Shown: positions 36,201-46,026, counted from the first letter of the stretch. The stretch: 64,000 nucleotides of DNA from Clostridiales bacterium (GCA_014799665.1 JAAVHP010000010.1:66993-130992), one strand, 5' to 3'. Notes: generated from the sequence alone by a model not told the origin. Program-made: numbers and translations.

Positions 36201-38405
36201 TATGCCGCTGAAATAGCCCGCACCGGGATTGGTCAGCCACAGCCCGTCGCTCATAAACGTAGCAGTGAGCGGGTTCATGTACATATTGTAGCCCTTGTCG
36301 GCTATTAGCAAGCCCTGCCACCAGTCGTTGCTGGGCACGGGCTTGTCGCGGAGCGAATCGTCGAGATATGCTATGAGCCGCGACGACGGGAAGTCGGTGC
36401 CGCCCGTAAGGTAGCTGCCGTTACCCAACTCGACGGTGCCGTATTCGGGAAGCTTTATCGAAACGTCGTAATCGACCTTGCCCTCGCCGCTCGACGCGGG
36501 ATACTGCGAATGCACTACCGCGCCTTCGAGCATAAACCTGTCGGCAGAACCGCTCTGGTAATCTATAACGCGAATGTAGCGCGCGTTTTCGTATAGGTAA
36601 ATGCTCTGCGCGGGCGTTGCGCCGTGGGTCTGACGGAAAGCCGTCGTCCAGTTCGTGCCGTTCGAGCTTATCTGCAAATCGTAATACTTGCCCTTGCCGC
36701 CGTCGTCGCCGCGCCAATACAAATCGACGCGCCCGACCGCCTTGACCTCGCCGAGATCGATCGTTTTGTAAACGGTATCGTTCTCGTTCTCCCAATACGT
36801 GCCGTCGTCGTTATCGAGCATGAGCGCCGCTTCATGCCCCGTCTTGTGCGACGAAGCTGTGACGGAAACCGTTTTGTTGTCTATCTTTTTGCTCTCGGTC
36901 TTATCGCCGTTCGTTTCGGTATAGCCGAACTCGACCGAGGTTATCCTAAGCGCCTGACTGTCGAACGACATACCGTCCATATCGACTTTTATATAGCGCA
37001 CGCTATTAAGCGTAAGCCGCGCCGCGTCGCCCGCAGACGATGCGTAAAACCCGTAAGTGTCCGCACTGTACGGAAGATTTTTAATTATCGCCGCGGTGTA
37101 ATCGTTTTGGGTCGAGCCGTAGTAAACGAAAAGCCCGAGCGGCTTAATATAGCTCTTGAACGCGAGACGAATGCTGTCGATAGTCTTGGGACTGCCCAAA
37201 TCGAACACGACGCTTTCCTGCGCTTCCACCGTCCAATCGGGTGAGCCGTTTTTGCGTGCGTCGAAAAGCACGGGATAGCTCTCGGTGGGAATGACCGTTC
37301 CCGTCGTGCCGAGCGCCTCGAACTCGTAAATAGAATAGCCGTAGTTTCCGCTACGCTTAGTGCAGGCAATGCGAATAAACCGTGCGGTCAATTGCTGCCG
37401 TGCGGAAGTAAAGTCGAACGAATTTATGAGATTGTCGGTATGTAAAGTTTGGTCTTGTATTTGCTCGACAGTCGAAAAGCTTACGCCGTCCGTCGATACG
37501 AGCAAGTCAAACGACTTAGCGTACGCCGCTTCCCAATAAATATTTACGGCGCTTACGGTAAGCTCCGCGCCGAGGTCGACTGTGAAATTAACGTTATCTG
37601 CGCCGTGCGCGCTCTCCCAGCGCGTGGACATATCGCCGTCCGTAGCGTAATCGGCGGAAGCGTTGCCCTGAACGCTGTTAGCCGTCGTCTTGCAGCCCTT
37701 GGCTATATTATAGTAGGGGCTTGCGTTGGGGTCATCCTCCGACGGCGTGTAAGTAAAGGTAGGGGTCGGGTCGACCTTGCCTATCTCCTCGTTAGCCGTA
37801 ACGGTAATAACGCGCTCCTTTTGCGCGGAATTGCCGTTGCCGTCGTTCACGCTGTAAACGAGCGTATACTCGCCCGCAACCGCCGAATTGAAATTGCCCG
37901 AAACGACGATCTTAGACGTGTAGTCCACGCCGTTATCGCCGACGGCTGTCACGTCCGCAAAGTAGTTGAAAAACGTGCCTTGCTTTATTTGCGCGTCGTC
38001 CGCACCCGTGATCGTTATTTTTACTACGGTTGGCGCAGGCGGCGGATCGATAGGACTCGGTGAATAGTTGTACTCGACAGCTTGCGAGTACGCGCTTTCG
38101 CTTCTGATCTCGTCGACTGCGTTTACCTTTACGGCAATGCTGTTTTTGCCCTCTACAAGCTTATCCTTGACGGTAATAAGGTCGAGCGACGTAGCCGCGA
38201 CTCTGGTCGTTTCGTCCTCGTTGATTTTTACGGTATAGCCGTTGGTCGCACCGTCCGTCGCCGCCCACGAAATAATGCTATCCGTAAGCGTTACCGTGGG
38301 CGCGTCGAACGGGATTACGGCAGAATTACAGCCTACGGCGATAGTCGCAATTAATGCGACTATCGCAAGACCAATAATTGTAAATATATTATTGCGCCTT
38401 TTCAT
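33270..38405 (-). CDS. GH81 endo-beta-1,3-glucanase lipoprotein with multiple F5/8C modules
   Basis: A 1711-residue surface lipoprotein that should cut long beta-1,3-glucans. Lipobox IAVGC lies near residue 26. Modules in order: Fn3-like (about 30-125), Ig-like (130-210), F5/8C (235-370), discoidin-like (375-500), F5/8C (505-645), GH81 catalytic domain (650-1430), a beta-sandwich (1470-1580) and a last F5/8C (1580-1711). GH81 hallmarks are DHYFTYGYYTLASG near 1142, FDPFSGHGWAGG near 1200 and NNQESAGEALNSW near 1218, which carries the catalytic Glu. The ATG at 38405 follows GGAG by 6 bases; an upstream in-frame TTG is unlikely. Confidence 0.9.
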   Translation of the reverse strand: MKRRNNIFTIIGLAIVALIATIAVGCNSAVIPFDAPTVTLTDSIISWAATDGATNGYTVKINEDETTRVAATSLDLITVKDKLVEGKNSIAVKVNAVDEIRSESAYSQAVEYNYSPSPIDPPPAPTVVKITITGADDAQIKQGTFFNYFADVTAVGDNGVDYTSKIVVSGNFNSAVAGEYTLVYSVNDGNGNSAQKERVITVTANEEIGKVDPTPTFTYTPSEDDPNASPYYNIAKGCKTTANSVQGNASADYATDGDMSTRWESAHGADNVNFTVDLGAELTVSAVNIYWEAAYAKSFDLLVSTDGVSFSTVEQIQDQTLHTDNLINSFDFTSARQQLTARFIRIACTKRSGNYGYSIYEFEALGTTGTVIPTESYPVLFDARKNGSPDWTVEAQESVVFDLGSPKTIDSIRLAFKSYIKPLGLFVYYGSTQNDYTAAIIKNLPYSADTYGFYASSAGDAARLTLNSVRYIKVDMDGMSFDSQALRITSVEFGYTETNGDKTESKKIDNKTVSVTASSHKTGHEAALMLDNDDGTYWENENDTVYKTIDLGEVKAVGRVDLYWRGDDGGKGKYYDLQISSNGTNWTTAFRQTHGATPAQSIYLYENARYIRVIDYQSGSADRFMLEGAVVHSQYPASSGEGKVDYDVSIKLPEYGTVELGNGSYLTGGTDFPSSRLIAYLDDSLRDKPVPSNDWWQGLLIADKGYNMYMNPLTATFMSDGLWLTNPGAGYFSGIVPGNGSHTVNVDAHDLAVGYAGMGANATVRVTGYSDYGMSAVMTDRRGVDKLTAFLSQGSLYAYCLFAEPEKALLLAKDFIGFYDIDGNEILTENLSTFTGDCIVVKVLTHASYEGGIQKYKDTNGQEREHDKIYEERYYVVSVPDKTTFIRGEDSVSVVMTEGNYMSVGAVAQKNAVKYGERSSAAFPKAEVALLHEHGYAFVINTGCTYDFDGDTNKVTTEFRVSAMLMRTGFSAEAYSAYMPHQLSKSDYNGGYVYASIRGDCRSFVGNSFTTTDTFYGIVPTFTEPTDDGYSSQVLYDQLLMLYNNNGGDKAPGKYLISGDPYWQGKNLHPMAMAALAADQIGATDLRDAFLDKIEYILVDWFTYDPVDDLVDDKHSYFYYDSEWGTLYYKNSEFGAGVNLADHYFTYGYYTLASGVLASFRPEFAADWGDMVELLIRDYMNPSRTDELFPYMRNFDPFSGHGWAGGYADNNGGNNQESAGEALNSWVGAYLYATAVGNEQIRTAAIYGYTTELNAIKHYWFNYYGDFAESYPYGVVGQVYGGSNFYGTFFNGEPLYMYGIHLIPGEEYLTSYALNESERGMLEGLIDAMRKDQAMWEVTDPKDNGIHAWQHIFIPIVAIYDPDEALEWYDQVLAEQGNVGNTSEQFNVYWLIHGMKTTGGRSTDIYAADGATATVYEKNGKYTALCWNPTGAEKKIIFKNAKGEQVGYAVVPANSLVSCDPTEQTTSFVSYTDVSNFKLGGIAESTNATMSGGKLTLGSNGSASYLLTFGSEEAYYRIKITGASGVKLAIDGQNVELGSIAGGCASEPVSLSFKHTITVSGSNAEITSIRFEKLTLNKQNVGMTATASSTENAENIVSNAVDGSMDTRWESRHADGDEAWLQVELAEPTTIYQLRIYWEAASAKEYKVYLSQTGADGDWTEVFHGNYSQGARTDYVTPSTIMNAKYIRIEGISRTTTYGYSIYELEVYNFN

Positions 38406-38426
38406 AGACTGCTCCAAATTAGTTGA

Positions 38427-41400
38427 TTATTCGTTATCGGCGGGCTTAGTTAACGTGATTTCGACGTTCTGCGCGCTTGTAGAGCCAAGCTGTTCGTTGG
38501 AATCGATGAAATATTTCTTCAATTCCGTTCCGTCTTTTACGCTTATGGCGAATGCAAAATCAATGTTATAAGCCTTTGTAGTTTCGTCGGGATGTGCCTT
38601 AAAGTATTCCGCCGCCCATGCGCTTGTCAAATCGTTTGCGGAGAAGTTATCAACGAACGCCGACTTATACTCGAAGAGAGGTTCTTTATCCGCCGAGCCG
38701 TCATCGTGGTCGTATACACGAACGATAACTTCGAGATATTCATTTGCTCCGGCCATATCCTTCGTTATATCGATACTGCTGTCGATGAGTTTGACTTGAT
38801 TTTCGAATTGAGTAACGAAGTTGGGAAGATTACCGCCGACCGCAACGTACAAATTGCCGTTGTAACCGCCGTCGATAACGCCGTTAATGCCTATCTGCAT
38901 ACGCATATCGAAATCTTCGATTGCTCTGTTCCCCTCGCTGTCCGTCGCGTATACGAGCTTCGAATCCGCATACTCGGGATCGTTCGAAACCGCTTGCATA
39001 GCGAATACGAGCTTATGCGAGAGCAATTTATTGTCGAGCGGCAACTCCGCCCAACCTTCTCTGATAGCCGTGCCCAGCGTGTCCCAGTTTATCCAACCGC
39101 CGCCGGCGGGAATGGTATAGGTCGCAAGCGGAGTCGCGCCTTCGAAGTCATAGGTCGCAGGGTCGCCCAAAAGATACGTTGCGTCATAAATAAGGATATT
39201 GACTTCTTTTACTTTCTCGTCTTTTGCAGTGGCGACTTCCCAAGGATAGTCTATATTGTTTTCATTGTTGTCACCTCCGTGCAAATGCCAACCGTTGGGT
39301 AAGCCTATGGGAACGATTTTTTCTTCCTCGACTTCTTGACCGAAAGTGAGATCGGCTTCCGTAAATTTAAGGGTTATGAGCTGACTGACGACGGACGCGT
39401 CGAATTTGGAATGAACGATCTTGCCCTCGTTCGTTCCGACGCCGTATACGACAAAGCGAACGCCGTACGTATTCCCAACTACGTAGGGAGCATTAAGCGC
39501 GATTATGTTGCGCAACGTATCGAGGTCGATGAAAGAATTACCGGACGTAACGTCGAGCGTGGCAAGCGGAGCGTCGGTAAAAGTCACGCAACTGCCGCTG
39601 TCCTTGACTACCTTATCGGCCTCGTACACTGCCAAGTAATAGTTTGCATAGCTACCACCTTTGACGAATGCGACATTCCCGTCGTTGTCCAAACATTTCT
39701 TATATCCGTTTGCGTTGCCTACGGTATCATCGGCGGGCGGATTATCGTTGGAGAACCACGGATTTTCCATATTCAATTCGTAATTTAGCGATATATACGA
39801 TTCCTCATCGATCCCACCGGTAATTATATATCGTGCCGTAGTAATCTTCGACACTTCGTCTATTACGATTTGCGCTACGTAAACGTTATCGGCGTTCGCA
39901 GTCAAGGCAAAGCCGCTACGAATATGCGCGCCCGTGTCTTCGGCGTTGGTGGCGTCAACCGTAAGCACAGGCGCTGTTGCGAGCAACAACGCTTCGCCGC
40001 GGCAATTGACGTAGCTGCGGCTAACGGTTATATACGCACCGCCTGTACCCTCGCACGATACAGATTCCTGCACGACTGTTTCCACCGCGGTCGCGAGAAC
40101 GATCTTTTTCATATCGTCGATTGCTTCGGTCAGCAAATCGTCGGACTCGCTCGACAATTTGACTTCCGTATCGAAATAACGTTTGCCGTATGTGCCGAGC
40201 TTTTCGAGCTTGCGATAGGACGCCTCGAACTCCGCATACGCTGTTTTGAGCGCGGCGACGTTAGTTGCGTTTCTTGTGGCGGTCACGGTCTCGAACGCCT
40301 CGTTTACCGCCGCGAGTTTTGTCCTGAGTTCGTCCGCAATAGTGGCTTCCACTTGATCCCGAATAGCCTCTTTTGCGTCGGCGGCGTAATTTTCAATCGT
40401 TTCGAGCTCGTCGGCGACGCCCGCGCTCACGTATCCCGCGAGCGAGTCCGTCGCGTCTTCGCAGGACGAAAGGATAAGCGCATAATTTACGTTTGACGTT
40501 TTGGCGTTTTCGTAAGCAATCTTCTTTATGAGAAGGTCAAACTCCGCCTTCTTCGCCGTTATTGCCGTTTCCCACTCGGTCACGGTAGGTTCAAGCGCGG
40601 CGTATGCGGTCGATTGTTCGGTCGTTATCATCGAGGTTGCCAACGTATTAAGCCCTTCCTTAGCGGTGTCTGCGGCGGTCTTTGCGGTTTTGAGCTTGGA
40701 AAGACTTTCCTCTTTCTCGACCTCAGCCGTCGCGGTGTCCAATGCTTCTGCAAAAGCGTTGTAAGCCTTTTCTGCCGCATCGTATATTTCAAAGGCGGCG
40801 TCGTACGTTTCCTTAGCGGCAACTACTTCCGCTTCCTCGGTAAGCCCTGCCGTTACGATATTTGCATACTGGGTGGCGGCACGGTCGAGGTTTGTTTTGA
40901 TGGTCGCCGGGTCGGTGCTGTCGACGGAAACGTCTTCGAGATTTTCCACGATCGAAAGGTACGTATCGATCAACTGCTGATTGCTGGGCGCGTACTCGTA
41001 GGTCACTTCGTTCGAGTAGTCGCTCGCGAGCTTGTCGCCCACCGCGTTGACCTTGACGGACAGCTTATTGTTGTTGCCGAGTTTGAGCAACGCTACTACG
41101 TCTTCGCTTTCGAGGTCCAAAGACGTACCCCCCCCCGCAACCTTTGTTGTTTCGTCGCCGTTGATCTTTACGGTATAACCGTTTGTCGCGCCTTCGACCG
41201 CCGTCCATTTAAGGGTCGTGCCCTCGAGCGTAACAGTGGACATTGTAAACTTTTCGGTCGTAGGCGGATCTTGATCGCCGCCGGGACCGGGACCGGGATC
41301 AACCGGGGTATAGGTGTATTCCACGATCTCCGAGTACGGACTTGCGAGGAAGTTATCGGTAGCGTTGACCTTGACCGAAAGCTCGTTCTTGCCCTCGACG

Positions 41401-41654
41401 AGCTTAGCCGTGACCGTCAAAACGTCGAACGACGGCGACGCCACAGCCGTAACGGTGGTCGTTTCGTCATCGTTGATTTTTACGGTGTATTCTACCGCAC
41501 CGTCGATCGCGTTCCACGAAAGAACGCTCTCGCTGATAGTGACGGTAGGCGCGTCGAACGTCGGGACCTCTTTCGAGCACGCTACGAGCCCGAAGCCGCC
41601 GCAAACGGTTGCGACCGACGCCGCGAGTAGTAGCGATTTGATTACCTTTTTCAT
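38427..41654 (-). CDS. Large surface lipoprotein with Fn3-like repeats and helical stalk
   Basis: A 1075-residue lipoprotein of unknown function. Lipobox LVAC lies near residue 26. Two Fn3-like repeats follow (about 30-115 and 140-230), each with FDAPTVTISESVLSWNAIDG or TMSTVTLEGTTLKWTAVEGA wording; the same module begins the GH81 protein. A long acidic helical stretch (about 230-530) resembles a stalk. The C-terminal half has repeated strand-rich units with GLPNGWHLHGGDNNENN and WFSNDNPPADDT, resembling carbohydrate-binding modules. It sits directly upstream of the GH81 gene, so surface glucan binding is the natural inference. Confidence 0.7.
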   Translation of the reverse strand: MKKVIKSLLLAASVATVCGGFGLVACSKEVPTFDAPTVTISESVLSWNAIDGAVEYTVKINDDETTTVTAVASPSFDVLTVTAKLVEGKNELSVKVNATDNFLASPYSEIVEYTYTPVDPGPGPGGDQDPPTTEKFTMSTVTLEGTTLKWTAVEGATNGYTVKINGDETTKVAGGGTSLDLESEDVVALLKLGNNNKLSVKVNAVGDKLASDYSNEVTYEYAPSNQQLIDTYLSIVENLEDVSVDSTDPATIKTNLDRAATQYANIVTAGLTEEAEVVAAKETYDAAFEIYDAAEKAYNAFAEALDTATAEVEKEESLSKLKTAKTAADTAKEGLNTLATSMITTEQSTAYAALEPTVTEWETAITAKKAEFDLLIKKIAYENAKTSNVNYALILSSCEDATDSLAGYVSAGVADELETIENYAADAKEAIRDQVEATIADELRTKLAAVNEAFETVTATRNATNVAALKTAYAEFEASYRKLEKLGTYGKRYFDTEVKLSSESDDLLTEAIDDMKKIVLATAVETVVQESVSCEGTGGAYITVSRSYVNCRGEALLLATAPVLTVDATNAEDTGAHIRSGFALTANADNVYVAQIVIDEVSKITTARYIITGGIDEESYISLNYELNMENPWFSNDNPPADDTVGNANGYKKCLDNDGNVAFVKGGSYANYYLAVYEADKVVKDSGSCVTFTDAPLATLDVTSGNSFIDLDTLRNIIALNAPYVVGNTYGVRFVVYGVGTNEGKIVHSKFDASVVSQLITLKFTEADLTFGQEVEEEKIVPIGLPNGWHLHGGDNNENNIDYPWEVATAKDEKVKEVNILIYDATYLLGDPATYDFEGATPLATYTIPAGGGWINWDTLGTAIREGWAELPLDNKLLSHKLVFAMQAVSNDPEYADSKLVYATDSEGNRAIEDFDMRMQIGINGVIDGGYNGNLYVAVGGNLPNFVTQFENQVKLIDSSIDITKDMAGANEYLEVIVRVYDHDDGSADKEPLFEYKSAFVDNFSANDLTSAWAAEYFKAHPDETTKAYNIDFAFAISVKDGTELKKYFIDSNEQLGSTSAQNVEITLTKPADNE

Positions 41655-41692
41655 ATCATTCTCCTTATATGGAACGCACGAAAGTGCGTAGA

Positions 41693-43039
41693 TTACTTGT
41701 TTTGACCGTTCTTTTGGTCGATAAGTGATCTATACCATTCGCCGCTGCGCTTGATCGTGCGCTTTTGCGTGGCATAGTCTACGTGTATGAGTCCGAAACG
41801 CGGTTTGTATCCCGCCGCCCATTCCATGTTATCCATCAAGCTCCAATAGTAGTAGCCGCGGCAGTCCAGCCCTTCCGCAATAGCCTGCGACAGCTTGCCG
41901 AGATACCGCTTCATGTAGTCGATCCTATCGTAGTCCTCAATCGTGCCGTCGAGCGTTACTATATCGTTGAGCGATATGCCGTTCTCGGTTATATACAGCG
42001 GAACTTTGAGCACAGACTGCAAATACTTCAACAGCTCGTAGAACCCGTCCTCGGTGATCGGCCAGTCCATGTCCGAATGATGTACGGACGGATACACGTG
42101 CCGCGTGCCCTCGCGGGTGTTCGATTTGTCGGCGGCTACGTAGTTTACGAAATAATGGTTTATGCCGATAAAGTCGACGGGCTCGGTTATGAGCTTCATG
42201 TCCTCTTTGGTTATTTCGGGAAGCAAGCCGCGCTCGCCGAACCACTTTTTGGCGTGCTTGGGATAGTCGCCGCACGCTACCGGCTCGAAGTACCAGCCCG
42301 CCCAGAACTCGTTAGCGAGCTTCGCCGCCTCGATATCCTCTTTGCTCTTCGTTGCGGGGCAGTTGTACGCATAGTCGAAGGTTATTCCTATCTCGCCGCC
42401 GAGGTTCTTTGTCCTGTAAAGCTTGACTGCCGAGCCGTGGCTCATAAGCACGTGGTGCGCAGCGAGAAGCTTCGCTCTGTAATCGCCCTTTATGCCGGGC
42501 GGGAACGAGCCAGTAACGTACCCGAAATCGGTGAACACGAACGGCTCGTTGAACGTAATGAACTTTTTGACCTTGCCGCCGAACGCGTCGAACAGCACTT
42601 CGGCGTAGCGCGTGTACCACTTGACGCTATCGGGATTGAGCCAGCCGCCTCTGTCTGCTAACGCCTGCGGAAGATCCCAGTGGAACATCGTGAGCATGGG
42701 CTCGATACCCGCCGCGATAAGCTCGTCGATAAGCGAATTATAAAAGTCGATACCCTTTTGATTGACCTCGCCGTCGCCGTCGGGGATAATGCGCGTCCAC
42801 GCCACCGAGAACCGATAGCCGTCGAGGTGCATCTCCTTCATTTTGGCAACGTCCTCTTTGAACCTGTGATAATGATCGCAGGCGACCTCGCCCGTTTCGT
42901 TGCGATCGATATTGCCGGGGATATCGCAAAACTTATCCCAGTTGCTGTCGCCCTTGCCGTCCTCGTGCCTGCCGCCCTCGATCTGATACGCCGCGGTGGC
43001 AGCGCCTAATATAAAGTTTTTGGGGAATTTCAAGTTCAT
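41693..43039 (-). CDS. GH1 beta-glucosidase
   Basis: A 448-residue cytosolic family 1 glycoside hydrolase. FPKNFILGAATAAYQIEGG starts the barrel. ITFNEP near residue 163 carries the acid/base Glu and ITENG near 354 the nucleophile. YYYWSLMDNMEWAAGYKPRFGL is the conserved aglycone/glycone strand. It probably hydrolyses short beta-glucosides left by the phosphorylase or imported directly. Its ATG overlaps the phosphorylase stop by four bases (ATGA). Confidence 0.95.
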   Translation of the reverse strand: MNLKFPKNFILGAATAAYQIEGGRHEDGKGDSNWDKFCDIPGNIDRNETGEVACDHYHRFKEDVAKMKEMHLDGYRFSVAWTRIIPDGDGEVNQKGIDFYNSLIDELIAAGIEPMLTMFHWDLPQALADRGGWLNPDSVKWYTRYAEVLFDAFGGKVKKFITFNEPFVFTDFGYVTGSFPPGIKGDYRAKLLAAHHVLMSHGSAVKLYRTKNLGGEIGITFDYAYNCPATKSKEDIEAAKLANEFWAGWYFEPVACGDYPKHAKKWFGERGLLPEITKEDMKLITEPVDFIGINHYFVNYVAADKSNTREGTRHVYPSVHHSDMDWPITEDGFYELLKYLQSVLKVPLYITENGISLNDIVTLDGTIEDYDRIDYMKRYLGKLSQAIAEGLDCRGYYYWSLMDNMEWAAGYKPRFGLIHVDYATQKRTIKRSGEWYRSLIDQKNGQNK

Positions 43040-46017
43040 GCGAGTTGTACCTCTATTTGACTGTATTTGCCGTTTCTGACGGCTTCGGCTTGTTCGCCGA
43101 TTACTCTTTCCGTTTCGATCGTTTGCTTACCGATGAGCTTGTATCGGGCGACCTTAACTCCGTCCCAAGTGCTTCTGCCGCTGTTGTTTATGTACGTTAC
43201 CTTCGTCGTGCCGAACAGCGTGAACGACGCCTTGCCGTCCTTAAAGAAGCTTTTTTCGAGCTTTGGTTCGAGCCTGAACTCCAAGCCGTGCTCGCCGAGT
43301 ACGAACGGCTGCTCCGCGCCCATCATCGTGCGCCACATAGAGAGTATCTCTGCGTTCGCGCCCGTCAGCCGCGCCTGATAACCCTTGCCGTGCTTTGTTT
43401 CGTCGCCGTGGTTGCTCGTAACGATGAACGAGCTGTTTTCGAGCGTGCTTCTGCCGTAGCGTTCGGCGGGCATAAACGGAACGAGCCCCGTTTTAATTTG
43501 TGCGTAAAATTCGTCGTACATACCCGCTTCGAGGAGCGCCAAAAGCGTTTTATAGCTCATGTGCAGGAAGCACGATTCGCGTTCCAGCCAGCCCGCAGGG
43601 AACGAGCGTATTCTGCCTATTTCGAGCGTTTCGCCGTCGAGCGGCTCTGACGTCTTGAACAGCCCGAGCTTTTCGTCGTACAGCGAAGAACGCTTTGCTC
43701 TTTCGTAGCTATCCCTATCACCTATCGCAAGTCCTTTCGCAACGCCCTCGGCAAAGTGCGGAAGCGCACGCGCCTCGAAGCTCGTCGGCAGTATGTATCC
43801 GTCGTCCGTTTCCGCGTAGTCCTTGACCTCAAAGGTAAGGTACGTGGGAAGCCAGCCGTCCGCAAGCGCCTTGGCGCGTTCCATGCCGTCCGTAAGCTTT
43901 TCCGCCGCAAGGTCGAGGAACTTGACAACGTCCGTGTGCTCGGCGGCGGCGAACACGCCTTCAAACCCTTTACCGTAAACTTTATCTAGATACGCCTGTT
44001 TTATTTCGCCGCTCGTAGCGTAAAACTCGTTATCGGTCGGCTTGCTTTTGAGAAGCGCTAGCATTGCATTAAACAAATCGTTTTGCTCGACCGCCCAATC
44101 GATATCTACGAAATCGACAAACAGCTTGCGCAGCGTGTTTATAAGCCGAAGAAGCTCCAACCCGTCCGCAACGTTACTGCCGAACAGCGCGGGCAGACCG
44201 TTGGTCGCGTCGCACCAGCCGGGCTTACCGCCTTCCATGTCGATACCTATGCCGAGCGGGTCGAGCGTTGCAAGCTTGATCAAAACAAGGAACAAAAGCT
44301 TAGCGGCAAGCGAAGTGCGGTAATCGTCCGCGCCCGCTTTGAGCCAGCCGTCGTCGCCGTTCTTTTCGAGGCTGTACAGCCTGCGAATTGCGCCGTCCGC
44401 CGTCTTTTTGCAGCGGCGCGCACGCGGCAAAACCTTTACGCCCGACTTGAACCACCTTACATCAGTATTATAAAGAAGGTCTTCGCTCTTGTCGGGATAA
44501 ACGTCGAGGTACGAGGTAACGAGGTCGATAAGGTACACGAAGTGGTCGGTCCAATACCCCTCGCCGAACTTGGCTTCGCAAACGGGCGTGCAGTCCTTAA
44601 TGAACTCGTCGAGCTCGTCGCCGAATATACCGAGCGTCGAAACCACGTCGCCTACGGTGAACTTGCCACTTAATAGTTTTTCGTGCGCCTTATACCGTTC
44701 GGGTATTTTGTCGCAAACGTATTTCACGCCGAGTACGGACAACGGATTGTATCCGTCCGCCTGCAACAGCGAGAAGAAATATTTGATATTAAAGTCGCCG
44801 CACTCGGGCGTGATAACGGGATCGTTCCTGCGGTTTTGCACCACGTCGCGGAAATTGCCGTTGCCGCACGAATAGGGCTTGGGCTCGATATGAAACGCGT
44901 TATAGTCGCGTTCTGGATCGCCGTGCTTGCGCGAGAATACGTAATACGGCTTTCCGCCCGCGCTCACGGGCATACCGCCGCGGAGAACGTTATCGAAATA
45001 GCTTTGCTTTACGTACTCGTCGAACAGCGGATATGCGGTATGCGTTTCGACCTTGGCGGCTATGCGCTCCGCTTCCTTATCCGCCTCGTCCCGCATTGCG
45101 AGAATAACCGGAACGGTAAGCGATTTTTTGAGAGTTTGTACAAGCTCTACGTTTTCGGCGTAGCCTATGAGCGAGCACACGGTGAGCGTTTGATTTGGCT
45201 CGACCGTTTTTTCGCCGTGCGCGAACGCGCAGAAAAACTCGTTCTCGTCGCGCTGATTTGCGAGCGCGCTGTCGTCTATGCCGTGCTTGTTATAGACCGC
45301 CGCCGTCGTTTTTGTGCGGTCCTCGCCGAACACCTTTTGCGGGTCGACGACCGTTTTATACTCGCCTATCGGCAGGAAGAAGTTGCCGCCGCTTATGCCG
45401 CGCACCTCGGCGGTGTCGGCCGTCGACGAACGCATTTTAACGAACGCGTATTCGGGCATACCCTCCGCCGCCATCCAGCTCTTGAACAGGTTGCCCGTTT
45501 CCTTGAACGACGCGTTACACAAGCCGTAAGGCAGGATCTGCGCGAGCCCGTCGAGCAGCTCGACCTTTTGCGGCGCGGTTGTTTTATTGGTGTAAGTGAC
45601 TATTCTCCCGAGCGCGGCGTAGCTGCGGTTGGGCACGCCGAAGTACTGCACGCTAAGTTCGTACGCGCGTGCGCTCTCGACGATAGTGAACCCGCTGCGC
45701 TTTATCTCCATGCGCGTTCTGTTTTTCGTGCCGACGCAGAATGGCTCGAACGGTTTTCCGTTAATGCGCAGGAACGTGCGGAAGCCCTGACGGGGCGCGT
45801 TGGCGTACGCTATCTCGGCGGGAGAAAACTCCATGATGGGAAGCTCCTTGCCGCTCACGCCAAACCCCGCGATACCCTGACCGCGGTTTATGTAGAACGC
45901 CCACAACGGACAGCCGTTAAGCCCCGCGATACCGGGAAGAAAATCGGTAAACGGCGGCTTATCGCCGAAGTCCTGTATAACGAATTTTTCGTTATCGAAG
46001 AAGTAGTCTTTTTTCAT
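43036..46017 (-). CDS. GH94-clan beta-glucan phosphorylase, probably GH161/GH149-like beta-1,3-oligoglucan phosphorylase
   Basis: A 993-residue enzyme without a signal peptide, so cytosolic. It would split beta-glucan oligosaccharides with phosphate, releasing glucose-1-phosphate. GGKPGWCDATNGLPALFGSN near residue 602 corresponds to the GDWNDGMN catalytic-Asp motif of GH94. The segment HGDPERDYNAFHIEPKPYSC and the large N-terminal beta domain are closer to the longer GH161/GH149 enzymes than to cellobiose phosphorylase, as I recall them. Neighbouring GH16 and GH81 genes support beta-1,3 specificity. The family within the clan is inferred. No strong ribosome-binding site is seen; the upstream stop is 9 bases away. 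Confidence 0.8.
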   Translation of the reverse strand: MKKDYFFDNEKFVIQDFGDKPPFTDFLPGIAGLNGCPLWAFYINRGQGIAGFGVSGKELPIMEFSPAEIAYANAPRQGFRTFLRINGKPFEPFCVGTKNRTRMEIKRSGFTIVESARAYELSVQYFGVPNRSYAALGRIVTYTNKTTAPQKVELLDGLAQILPYGLCNASFKETGNLFKSWMAAEGMPEYAFVKMRSSTADTAEVRGISGGNFFLPIGEYKTVVDPQKVFGEDRTKTTAAVYNKHGIDDSALANQRDENEFFCAFAHGEKTVEPNQTLTVCSLIGYAENVELVQTLKKSLTVPVILAMRDEADKEAERIAAKVETHTAYPLFDEYVKQSYFDNVLRGGMPVSAGGKPYYVFSRKHGDPERDYNAFHIEPKPYSCGNGNFRDVVQNRRNDPVITPECGDFNIKYFFSLLQADGYNPLSVLGVKYVCDKIPERYKAHEKLLSGKFTVGDVVSTLGIFGDELDEFIKDCTPVCEAKFGEGYWTDHFVYLIDLVTSYLDVYPDKSEDLLYNTDVRWFKSGVKVLPRARRCKKTADGAIRRLYSLEKNGDDGWLKAGADDYRTSLAAKLLFLVLIKLATLDPLGIGIDMEGGKPGWCDATNGLPALFGSNVADGLELLRLINTLRKLFVDFVDIDWAVEQNDLFNAMLALLKSKPTDNEFYATSGEIKQAYLDKVYGKGFEGVFAAAEHTDVVKFLDLAAEKLTDGMERAKALADGWLPTYLTFEVKDYAETDDGYILPTSFEARALPHFAEGVAKGLAIGDRDSYERAKRSSLYDEKLGLFKTSEPLDGETLEIGRIRSFPAGWLERESCFLHMSYKTLLALLEAGMYDEFYAQIKTGLVPFMPAERYGRSTLENSSFIVTSNHGDETKHGKGYQARLTGANAEILSMWRTMMGAEQPFVLGEHGLEFRLEPKLEKSFFKDGKASFTLFGTTKVTYINNSGRSTWDGVKVARYKLIGKQTIETERVIGEQAEAVRNGKYSQIEVQLA

Positions 46018-46026
46018 AAGTTAAAC

